Positions 1-6,326 of a DNA stretch of 9,149 nucleotides are shown one piece after another. The translations under genes and the position numbers were made by a program. The number at the start of each line of letters is the position of its first letter. Within the stretch, counting starts at the first letter, position 1. The stretch lies in assembly GCA_964345365.1 (NCBI GenBank), contig CAYFQR010000041.1, positions 1 to 9,149 on the forward strand, written 5' to 3'. The notes below the pieces were generated by a model. It made no database searches. It was not told the DNA's origin and was given only the letters and a program-made list of their open reading frames with translations. The stretch is from RUG754 sp964345365. GTDB taxonomy: Bacteria; Bacillota; Clostridia; Peptostreptococcales; Anaerovoracaceae.

Positions 1-530
1 GAAGATATGGGCGCCCTATGTCCGAAAGGTGTGCTCTTGGTCGGCCCTCCCGGAACGGGTAAAACGCTCATAGCCAAAGCGGTTGCCGGCGAGGCGGATG
101 TGCCTTTCTTTCCGATTTCCGGTTCGGAGTTTGTCGAGATGTTTGTCGGCAGAGGAGCGGCAAAGGTTCGTGAGCTGTTCGATCAAGCCAACAAACAAGC
201 TCCATGCATCGTTTTTATCGATGAAATAGACACGATAGGAAAGAAGCGTGATTCACAATTCGCTACGAATGATGAACGTGAACAGACTTTGAATCAACTG
301 CTGACGGAGATGGATGGCTTCGAGGGCAACAAGGGTGTTATAATCTTGGCGGCGACCAACAGACCGGACGCTTGGTAGATGAGGAGATTAGAGACACCAT
401 CGCGGAGGCACATAAACGAGCAACTGCCGTTCTTATGGAAAACAGGGACAAAATGGATTCACTCGCCGAACATTTAATAGAAAAAGAAACTATAACCGGA
501 GAGGAATTTATGAACTTACTGAGCTTGTAA
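1..530 (+). pseudogene. ftsH: Broken FtsH (AAA+ ATP-dependent membrane zinc protease), internally deleted and frameshifted
   Basis: FtsH is a membrane-anchored hexameric AAA+ protease that degrades misfolded membrane and regulatory proteins. The reading frame enters from the left edge, so the methionine at 7 is not the start. Visible are the Walker A motif GPPGTGKT (about 49-72), the pore-loop region, Walker B with IVFIDEID, and the second region of homology ending in AATNRPD (about 352-369). The frame then stops at 376-378. A second frame, 369-530, continues with LVDEEIRDTIAEAHKRA and ends in EEFMNLLSL, which is the usual extreme C-terminus of FtsH. Judged from the E. coli protein, about 270 residues between these blocks are absent, including the sensor/lid domain and the HEAGH zinc-protease site. 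Because the join also changes frame, no intact C-terminus can be made. It could be a genuine decayed copy or a misassembled ftsH; the sequence alone cannot decide. Confidence 0.85.
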
Positions 531-540
531 AAATGTCTCA

Positions 541-571
541 AAAACACCACATGAATCTCATGCGGTGTTTT
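541..571. terminator. Bidirectional intrinsic terminator between ftsH remnant and STAS remnant
   Basis: A 14-base arm at 541-554 pairs with 558-571 around a 3-base loop, with a single A-C mismatch (549/563). The arms begin and end in A4 and T4, so each strand shows a stem followed by a T-rich stretch. It lies 10 bases after the ftsH stop (+ strand) and 7 bases after the STAS stop (- strand), where a shared terminator for convergent genes is expected. Confidence 0.85.
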
Positions 572-578
572 CTATCTT

Positions 579-1085
579 TTAATTCTTTCCTTTTAACTCA
601 TTGCTCCTTGCTAACTCTTTAGCATAAGCTATGGCTTCGGCTATTCTGCCCATATTAATTTCTTTTTCCTGCCCGTCCAAAATATTGAGTTTAAGCAACT
701 TTTCATAGGTTCTCTTTTTTAATCCCGTCAGAATCAGTTTTTTGCCGAGTTTTTCCATCCGTTCTTTGAGTTTTCCTAAGACAACAATTCCTGTGGCATC
801 AATCATCGGTGCATTCATCAAGTTTACAACCACTATATCGGCATCCTTGCCCATCACCTCAAATGAATTAACTATGGCATCGGAAACCCCGAAGAACAGA
901 GCACCTTCAACAGTAAAGGATTTGATTTTATGCGGCAATTTTTCGCCATCGGTATCAACCTTATATTCTCTCAAATAACTGTTCCCCAAGTCGAAAAGAA
1001 GAATAAGTCCGGACAGCAATGTGCCTATGGCTACTGCCGTCGTCAAATCTATCAATACCGTCAGAGCTGTTGTTTTTATATTCAT
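579..1085 (-). pseudogene. C-terminal remnant of a SulP-family anion transporter (last helix plus STAS domain)
   Basis: SulP proteins are about 550-residue inner-membrane carriers of sulfate, bicarbonate and other anions, with a cytoplasmic STAS domain at the C-terminus. This 168-residue frame resembles only that tail. Residues ~8-30 (VLIDLTTAVAIGTLLSGLIL) match the final transmembrane helix. Residues ~55-160 form a STAS domain, with the typical phrases EGALFFGVSDAI, the beta-strand/turn ADIVVVNLMNAPMIDATG, and KKLILTGLKK. The ten or more preceding helices of a normal carrier are missing. The first ATG has no recognisable ribosome binding site, lies in a hairpin (1085-1104), and is 16 bases beyond a strong terminator on the same strand, so expression looks unlikely. 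A free-standing membrane-anchored STAS regulator is possible, but the helix and domain order point to a 5'-truncated or misjoined sulP gene. Confidence 0.75.
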
Positions 1086-1104
1086 TTTGTCAATGCTGAC
1101 AAAA
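1085..1104. repeat. Perfect 8-bp inverted repeat at the 5' edge of the STAS remnant
   Basis: TTTTGTCA at 1085-1092 and TGACAAAA at 1097-1104 are perfect inverted copies separated by ATGC. On the minus strand the hairpin ends at the first base of the STAS fragment's ATG. It also shares four bases (1101-1104) with the adjoining terminator arm. It marks the point where SulP homology ends. Confidence 0.6.
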
Positions 1105-1142
1105 AACCGCGTAAAACCTTTTTCAAGGTCACGCGGTTTTTT
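1101..1142. terminator. Intrinsic terminator downstream of the P-type ATPase gene
   Basis: A 12-base arm (1101-1112, AAAAAACCGCGT) pairs perfectly with 1131-1142. A further 5-bp helix, 1116-1120 with 1125-1129, lies above an asymmetric internal loop. On the minus strand the stem ends in T6, about 145 bases after the ATPase stop codon, so it can end that transcript. On the + strand it is followed by TTTTTTCTTTTCTT-like sequence and would work at least as well, perhaps serving a gene no longer present here. Confidence 0.8.
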
Positions 1143-1158
1143 CTTTTCTTATATTGTT

Positions 1159-1207
1159 TGAAGCAAAAGAGAAAAATATATTTTTTTCCCTCTGAAACAC
1201 TGCTTCA
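1159..1207 (-). other. Imperfect nested hairpin in the ATPase 3' untranslated region
   Basis: TGAAGCA (1159-1165) and TGCTTCA (1201-1207) form an inverted repeat enclosing an A/T palindrome (AAAAATATATTTTT) flanked by GAG and CTC. There is no T-tract directly after it on the minus strand, so it is not a clear terminator. The 1086-1286 stretch otherwise holds only the terminator and the short inverted repeat described separately. I see no gene in it. Confidence 0.3.
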
Positions 1208-1286
1208 CATGTTCACTTAAAAATTATGTGAGATAGCGGTAGCTGCGTTTGTCAATGTTCCTGTCCTAAAACGGCCTATATCAGCT

Positions 1287-3996
1287 CTATTTACCCATTG
1301 CTCTTTGAACCGATTTAACTATTTCGACAACCGGTATAACCATGAATCCAAGTGCTATCGCGATTCCGTACTCTACGAGAGTTACCTGCTGGAACTCGAA
1401 TGCAGCGGCAAAGAAAGGCACCTCGCATACGAGTGTGGTCGCAATAAGTGAACCGAATGCTGCAAGGAATAACATGCCATTGATAGAATCGAGTTTGAAT
1501 ATGCTCTTTCTCTGCGACCTCATGTTAATCGAATGAAAAATCTCCGCCATTGACATCGTAAGGAATGCCATCGTCGTACCGTCAGGCGAGTTCATAATCT
1601 CCCAATTTCCCGATTCGATATAATGTCCAATAAAGTATGAAATCATAGTGAGAATCATCACAAGCACGCCCTGATACAGTATATCACCGCCAATACCGTC
1701 GGAGAAAACACCCGCATTGGAATCTCTCGGCTTTCTCTCCATTATATCTTTTTCGCCTTTTTCCACGCCGAGCGCGAGTGCAGGAAATGCATCGGTTACA
1801 AGGTTTATCCAGAGTAGATGTACCGGTTGAAGTATCGTGAATCCCATAAGGGTAGCAAAGAATATACAAAGAACCTCACTCATATTGGAGCCGAGCAGGA
1901 ACTGTATCGCTTTTCTTATATTGTCATATATTCTTCTTCCTTCTTCAACCGCACCGACTATGGTAGCAAAGTTGTCATCCGCAAGAACCATGTCCGCAAC
2001 ATTTTTTGTTACGTCCGTTCCCGTGATTCCCATTCCCACACCAATATCCGCAGTCTTAATTGAAGGCGCGTCGTTAACACCGTCTCCGGTCATAGCAGTT
2101 ACATAACCCGCATCCTGCCATGCTTTAACTATTCTTGTCTTATGTTCGGGCTGCACACGTGCATATACCGAAATCTCACGGAATCTCTTTTCGAATTCCT
2201 CATCGTCCATTCGGCTTAGCTCTGCTCCCGTAACGGCACACCGGCCTTCCTCCAATATGCCTAATTCTCTCGCTATAGCGGAAGCGGTATCAATATGGTC
2301 TCCCGTAATCATTATAGGTCTGATACCCGCGGAGCTGCACTCTATAATAGCATCCTTAACTTCAGGCCTTACCGGGTCTATCATGCCTGTAAGTCCCACG
2401 AATACCATGTCGTGTTCAAGGTAATCCGCCTCGAAATATATAGGCATATCGTCCCAATACCTCGCAGCGCATGCGAGAACCCTGAGTGCCCTGTCAGCCA
2501 TCCTCTTGTTTTCTTTTATAATATATTCTTTGTAACCATCCGTCATAGGGACTATTTTTTCGCCCTGAAGCACATGAGTGCATTTTTCAAGTATGACATC
2601 GGGGGCTCCCTTTGTAAACTGAACATAGCCTCTATCCATGGCCCTCACAAGCTCACCCTTGCCGGAATCCACCCAGTGCACCGTTGACATTATTTTTCGG
2701 AGTGAGTCGAAAGGCGCCTCACCCACTCTCGGATATGCCGCTTTGATATCTATTTTGTTGATTCCGTGCGAATTAAGCCATGCTACGAGCGCGGCTTCCG
2801 TCGGTTCACCTGTGACGTTCATTTCTTCATCGTTTTCGGCGTCGCAGCAAAGAGCCATGGCATGAGTAAGCATCAGCTCGTCATCACCGAAATAATTGAC
2901 CACCGTCATCTTATTCTGCGTTAGGGTACCTGTCTTATCCGAGCAAATAATCTGCGCACAGCCTAATGTTTCCACAGCCGTGAGCTTACGGATTATAGCG
3001 TTTCTCTTGGACATATTGGTTACGCCGATGGAAAGAACCACGGTTACTACCGCTGCCAACCCTTCGGGAATAGCGGCAACCGCAAGCGAAACGGCTATCA
3101 TGAATGAGCTTAGAATCACTTCAAACTCAAGTCCGCCGGATTTGATGAGATTAACGGCAAATACCACAGCGCAAATAACAAGAACCAGCCATGTCAAAAC
3201 CTTCGAAAGCTGCGCCATCTTAATCTGAAGCGGAGTTTTCCCCTCCTCAGCCTGCGAAAGAGCTTCTGCAATCTTTCCCATTTCTTCAACTCCAAGACCT
3301 CTTGTTGTAACTGCCGCNNNNNNNNNNGGTATCCATTCCGGTAGCGGTAACAACCGCAACTCCCCTTCCGTAAACCACCGTTGAACCCATATATACCATG
3401 TTCTTGCGGTCTCCGAGCGGCACATCGTGCATATCCCCCGTAAGCATAATCATATCTACAAGCTTAGTTACAGGGACGGACTCTCCCGTAAGAGCGGCCT
3501 CTTCTATCTTCAGGCTCGCATTCTCTATTATCCTCGCGTCCGCCGGCACGGCGTCTCCCGCTTCGAGCATGACGATATCTCCGACAACGAGGTCTTCCGA
3601 AGGCACACTGAGAACCTTGCCGTCCCTAAGAACCTTGGATGTGGCGGCAGACATCTTCTGGAGCGCCTCTATCGCCTTTTCGGCTTTGCTCTCCTGATAA
3701 ACACCCAGTATGGCATTTATCAAAACAACCGCGAGTATTATGATTACATCCGCGAAGCTTTCCTTCTCCATGACCGCTATTACACCTGAAACCGCAGCGG
3801 CGGCTATAAGAATTATAATCATAGGGTCTGTAAGCTGCTCAAAAAATCTCATCAGGATTGATTTACCCTTCGCTTCTTCCAGCCTGTTCTTACCGTTTAC
3901 GGCAAGCCTTTTTTCAGCTTCCGCCGAGCTTAAGCCTTTTTCGGAGCTCCCCACATGTTCCAATACGTTTTCTTTTTCTTCAAGATAGTACTTCAT
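1287..3996 (-). CDS. P2-type cation-transporting ATPase (SERCA/PMR1-like; probable Mn2+/Ca2+ exporter), interrupted by assembly gap
   Basis: This is an ATP-driven membrane pump that moves divalent cations out of the cytoplasm. The start ATG at 3994-3996 follows AGAGGT with a 4-base spacer. Before the gap (223 residues): N-terminal cation-ATPase domain, helices M1 (~54-74) and M2 (~82-100), and the actuator domain with TGES (170-173). After the gap (676 residues): M3, M4 with IPEGLAAV, the phosphorylation motif DKTGTLT, a nucleotide-binding domain with FTKGAPD, the hinge TGDGVNDAP, and M5-M10. Residues equivalent to both SERCA Ca2+ sites appear present: PEG in M4, N and E in GSNMSEVLCIF (M5), N, T and D in NLVTDAFPA (M6), and E in MSMAEIFHS (M8). 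Total length ~900 residues is normal for the family. Ten Ns at 3318-3327 break the frame nominally, so the two halves are one gene. The yybP-ykoY-type leader favours Mn2+ export; Ca2+ remains possible. Confidence 0.92.
3318..3327. other. Assembly gap (run of 10 N) inside the ATPase gene
   Basis: Ten consecutive Ns join two contigs. The coding frame reads ...ATGMDT up to the gap and AAVTTRGLGVEEMGKIA after it. In related pumps ATGMDT is normally followed directly by EMGKIA-type sequence, so about 11 residues after the gap look surplus. They may be an unreliable contig end, and ten Ns is probably a placeholder rather than a measured size. Confidence 0.97.
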
Positions 3997-4000
3997 TTTT

Positions 4001-4006
4001 ACCTCT
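4001..4006 (-). promoter_or_regulatory. Ribosome binding site of the P-type ATPase
   Basis: AGAGGT read on the minus strand, four bases before the ATG at 3996. It lies downstream of the leader terminator, outside the aptamer. This suggests the leader acts on transcription rather than by hiding this site. Confidence 0.7.
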
Positions 4007-4033
4007 AATTGTTATTTTTCCCGAAATTTTCCT

Positions 4034-4075
4034 AAAAAAAGAAGACTCTTTGTATAGCTTGCCTATACATGAGTC
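4034..4075 (-). terminator. Riboswitch expression-platform terminator
   Basis: On the minus strand GACTC (4075-4071) pairs with GAGTC (4048-4044) and GTATAG (4068-4063) pairs with CTATAC (4057-4052). A small internal loop lies between them and GCAAG forms the apical loop. The stem is followed by TTC and seven Ts (4040-4034). The first arm contains CTCATG (4073-4068), which is also the 3' strand of aptamer helix P1, so the two structures exclude each other. Ligand binding that stabilises P1 should prevent termination and let transcription reach the ATPase gene, i.e. an ON switch. Confidence 0.87.
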
Positions 4076-4157
4076 TCGCAATTTAATACAAGCCAGATTT
4101 ATCGAATCGCGTTTGTTGACTTGTAACGCAAAAATACGCTCGCTACTCCCCCACGGG
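4068..4157 (-). ncRNA. yybP-ykoY-type (manganese-sensing) riboswitch aptamer
   Basis: Reading the minus strand, the leader contains in order the hallmark blocks of the yybP-ykoY family: GGGGAGTAGC (4151-4142), AAGTCAACA (4122-4114), CTGGCTTGT (4096-4088) and GCGAGAC (4079-4073). The same blocks, in slightly different form, are found in the B. subtilis yybP leader. Helix P1 can form between CGTGGG (4155-4150) and CTCATG (4073-4068) with two G-U pairs, and ACAAG (4124-4120) pairs with CTTGT (4092-4088). The family binds Mn2+ and turns on Mn2+ exporters. P-type ATPases are known clients, for example in Lactococcus and Streptococcus pneumoniae. It is placed between a strong promoter and a terminator, directly ahead of a cation pump. 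Recognition is by eye, without a covariance-model score. Confidence 0.87.
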
Positions 4158-4165
4158 ATGAACAA

Positions 4166-4194
4166 ATATTAACATAAAAAGAGATATTTTTCAA
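4166..4194 (-). promoter_or_regulatory. Sigma-A type promoter for the riboswitch/ATPase transcript
   Basis: On the minus strand a -35 element TTGAAA (4194-4189) and a -10 element TAATAT (4171-4166) are separated by exactly 17 bases. TG one base before the -10 gives an extended -10. Transcription would start near 4158-4160, just before the aptamer, giving a leader of about 165 bases. The -35 and most of the spacer lie within the second arm of the threonine synthase terminator. Confidence 0.78.
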
Positions 4195-4216
4195 GCAAGA
4201 TACGGAAAAATATCTC
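4176..4216 (-). terminator. Intrinsic terminator of the pyc-thrC operon
   Basis: A perfect 11-bp stem is formed by 4216-4206 (GAGATATTTTT on the minus strand) and 4191-4181 (AAAAATATCTC), with a 14-base loop, followed by T5 (4180-4176). It starts 13 bases after the threonine synthase stop. The stem is A/T-rich, so it may be leaky. On the + strand it lacks a T-tract and is probably one-directional. Confidence 0.8.
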
Positions 4217-4229
4217 CCATTATACATTA

Positions 4230-5717
4230 TTATATCGAACCAAGCACCATGTCCGGCATATCTTCAATATCCGCCACCTTGCTGTGTCTTATCTTTTTCT
4301 TATCGAGTTCTCTAAGTCCGTAAGGTATTGAGACCCCCGTATACTCCGACAGTTTCTCCACCGCCTCGAAGCCGTTTTTTGCGCCTTCTATACCGAGCGC
4401 CGTATTCACGGCTTCCGCAAACTTGAATGCGGATGCGGTTGAAACCACTACTGTCGGCGTTTTGTCGCCCGTTTCTGAAACATAGTCACGATAAACCTTG
4501 CTCGCAACGGCAGTATGTGTATCCATAAGATATTTTTCTTCTCTGAAGCTTCTCGCTATTTCATCAAGACTTTCAGGCTCCAAAGAATAGCCTCCCCAAA
4601 ATTCCTTCAGACCTTCCATGAGCTTAAACGAATCCATAACTATATACATGCCCACTTCCTCAAGAGAAGACATCCAATCTCTCACAAGCTCCGCGTCTCT
4701 TCCGTTCATAAGGTAAAGCAATCTTTCGAGATTTGATGAAATAAGAATGTCCATCGAAGGAGAGTTGGTCAGTATGAAATCTCTCTTTTCTTTTCTTATG
4801 TCATAAAGTCCGGTTTCAAGGAAATCCGTAAGAACCCTGTTGTCGTTTGACGCACATATCAGCATATTGACAGGAAGTCCCATTTCCTTCGCCATATATG
4901 CCGCCAGGATGTTTCCGAAGTTTCCGGTCGGTACGGTCACATTGATAAGCTCGCCCGGTTTTAGAACTCCTTTTTCTAAAAGCTTGACATATGAGTACAC
5001 ATAATATGCCACCTGCGGCACGAGTCTTCCTATATTTATTGAGTTCGCCGAGGAGAAAATCACGCCTTTCGCCTTGAGCTTATCAGTCATCTCAGCATCC
5101 GAGAAGATCTTCTTAACCATGGTCTGACAATCGTCAAAGTTTCCTCTGACCGCGAAGACATGTGTATTCGCACCTTCCGTTGTAACCATCTGCCTCTGCT
5201 GAACTTCGGAGACTCCGCCTTCCGGATAAAATACGATTATTTCAGTTCCTTCCGCGTCCGCGAAGCCTTCAAGTGCCGCCTTGCCGGTGTCGCCCGATGT
5301 GGCGGTAAGAATGCATACCTTGTCTGTCACTCCCTCTTTTTTCATAGAAGTAGTGAGAAGATAAGGCAAAATCGATAAGGCCATATCCTTAAACGCGGCT
5401 GTCTTTCCGTGATAAAGTTCGAGGAAAAAAACTCCTCCCGCTTCATTTATCTCACAGATATCGTCCGCGGTAAACTTGGAATCATAGGCATTCTTAACGC
5501 AATACTCCATTTCTTCCTCGGTGAAATCGTCAAAGTAAGAGAGAAGTATAACCTTAGCGATATCCCTGTAAGCTTTTCCGACCATTTCCTCAGGCTTAAA
5601 CGGAAGCGGCGGTATGATTTCAGGCACATAAAGCCCCTTATCCTCCGCAATCCCTGCTATTATAGCCTGTGCGCCCGTCTTTTTGTTTTTACTTCCTCTT
5701 GTAGATTCAAAAAGCAT
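4230..5717 (-). CDS. thrC: Threonine synthase
   Basis: This cytoplasmic PLP enzyme converts O-phosphohomoserine to threonine and phosphate, the last step from aspartate. The 495-residue product has the length of the long (E. coli/yeast-like) class. The N-terminal domain begins with YxSTRG-like FESTRG (3-8) and GLYVPE (28-33). LYHGKTAAFKDMAL (101-114) carries the Schiff-base lysine at about residue 110. TATSGDTGKAA (138-148) is the phosphate/PLP loop, followed by FYPEGGVSEVQQRQM (163-177) and GNFDDCQ. Further on are NSINIGR and the PTGNFGN glycine-rich PLP phosphate-binding loop. The ATG at 5717 is preceded by AGGAG with a 6-base spacer, and the start lies 28 bases after the upstream small membrane gene. 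It is the last gene of a minus-strand operon headed by pyruvate carboxylase within this window. No frameshift or missing catalytic motif is seen, and I find no separate promoter or T-box leader. Confidence 0.96.
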   Translation of the reverse strand: MLFESTRGSKNKKTGAQAIIAGIAEDKGLYVPEIIPPLPFKPEEMVGKAYRDIAKVILLSYFDDFTEEEMEYCVKNAYDSKFTADDICEINEAGGVFFLELYHGKTAAFKDMALSILPYLLTTSMKKEGVTDKVCILTATSGDTGKAALEGFADAEGTEIIVFYPEGGVSEVQQRQMVTTEGANTHVFAVRGNFDDCQTMVKKIFSDAEMTDKLKAKGVIFSSANSINIGRLVPQVAYYVYSYVKLLEKGVLKPGELINVTVPTGNFGNILAAYMAKEMGLPVNMLICASNDNRVLTDFLETGLYDIRKEKRDFILTNSPSMDILISSNLERLLYLMNGRDAELVRDWMSSLEEVGMYIVMDSFKLMEGLKEFWGGYSLEPESLDEIARSFREEKYLMDTHTAVASKVYRDYVSETGDKTPTVVVSTASAFKFAEAVNTALGIEGAKNGFEAVEKLSEYTGVSIPYGLRELDKKKIRHSKVADIEDMPDMVLGSI

Positions 5718-5745
5718 AATTTACTCCTGATTATTATATTTGTAA

Positions 5746-6075
5746 TTACCAAATCAGCATTCCGATACCGAAGGACGCCGAGTTTACAACTGCAGAAAGA
5801 ATCATTGCATCCCTGATTTTCATGCTGCTTAGTTTAACATAAATCATCGCCTCGAGCGGTATGAGCAATATCTCAAGTATATAGACTGCCCGAATATATG
5901 AAAATCCTGTTAAATGAGCCGCAAAATTGGCAAAAAGATTCATAGATGGATTCGTAAAAAGATTTATCCAAACCGAATATTCAATATAGTCTTTTCTTCT
6001 GTATATCAAAAATATCAGAAAACCCTCGATAATCACAGTAAGAAAAAGTGATAAGAAAAAATCAAGATACAGCAT
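5746..6075 (-). CDS. Small multi-span membrane protein of unknown function (109 aa)
   Basis: I do not recognise a characterised function. The protein is almost entirely hydrophobic, with about four predicted membrane spans (roughly residues 4-24, 34-50, 62-82 and 90-108). It has a short basic loop YRRKDY after the first span and the polar motif NLFTNPSMN (38-46) in or beside the second. Acidic residues sit inside helices (E17, E68, E75), and NSASFGIG lies in the last helix, which is unusual for purely structural spans. The ATG at 6075 shares its A with the TGA stop of the preceding gene (TGATG) and has AAGGA seven bases upstream, so translation is probably coupled. A TTG at 6078 could extend it by one codon but is poorer. 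The tight placement between a transporter-linked small protein and thrC suggests a shared membrane function, which is inference. Confidence 0.75.
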   Translation of the reverse strand: MLYLDFFLSLFLTVIIEGFLIFLIYRRKDYIEYSVWINLFTNPSMNLFANFAAHLTGFSYIRAVYILEILLIPLEAMIYVKLSSMKIRDAMILSAVVNSASFGIGMLIW

Positions 6076-6314
6076 CAAATATCCTTTTGTTCTTCATCGG
6101 ATTTTTCTTTATCTTCTTCAGGTGCGCCCGTCACCTGATTTTTTGCATTTTTCTTGGCAATATTTATAAGCTTGATGGCGGCAAAAATCGTAATTGCCGC
6201 TACTATCCCGATTAAAATTTTCGGGAACAGCGATACGGTTGACAAAGTGGGAACTAATGCCACATCTCGCATTTTGAGAGCTTCTCTGTCAATATATTCA
6301 ACAAGTTTGTTCAT
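6075..6314 (-). CDS. Small single-span protein with charged C-terminal tail, unknown function (79 aa)
   Basis: No known family is recognised. Residues 1-28 are amphipathic and mildly charged (MNKLVEYIDREALKMRD). Residues ~30-50 (PKILIGIVAAITIFAAIKLI) form one strong membrane helix. It is followed by a basic stretch (AKKNAKNQ) and an acidic, low-complexity tail rich in E, D and K. The basic flank after the helix suggests that the tail is cytoplasmic. I chose ATG 6314 because AAGGGTG lies six bases upstream; a GTG at 6323 in the same frame, with AAAGGA ten bases upstream, would add three residues. The gene starts 12 bases after the transporter's stop and overlaps the next gene as TGATG. It could be an accessory subunit of the upstream transporter. 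Its helix position and tail do not match the OadG gamma subunit of sodium-pump decarboxylases. Confidence 0.7.
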   Translation of the reverse strand: MNKLVEYIDREALKMRDVALVPTLSTVSLFPKILIGIVAAITIFAAIKLINIAKKNAKNQVTGAPEEDKEKSDEEQKDI

Positions 6315-6326
6315 AGCTTTCACCCT

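Noticed and set aside
1085..1207. Insertion-sequence end or MITE
   Set aside because: The inverted repeats are short, have different sequences, lack target duplications and no transposase is near; terminator and loop structures explain most of them.
2295..3228. Plus-strand open frames inside the ATPase gene
   Set aside because: They are antisense to well-conserved ATPase sequence, have no family resemblance and no ribosome binding sites.
1287..3425. Two separate ATPase genes, 1287-3425 and 3286-3996
   Set aside because: The overlap arises only because ten Ns shift the frame; together the pieces give one ~900-residue pump with all domains once and in order.
5718..5745. T-box or threonine attenuator in front of thrC
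   Set aside because: Only 28 bases separate thrC from the previous gene, too few for such a leader; only a ribosome binding site is seen.
6076..6078. TTG start for the 109-aa membrane protein
   Set aside because: The ATG directly after it has better spacing from AAGGA and forms the usual TGATG coupling with the preceding stop.
6075..6314. OadG-like gamma subunit of a sodium-pumping decarboxylase, given the nearby biotin carboxyltransferase
   Set aside because: OadG has its membrane helix at the very N-terminus; here the helix is central, and the carboxylase has pyruvate-carboxylase rather than decarboxylase features. No beta subunit is present.
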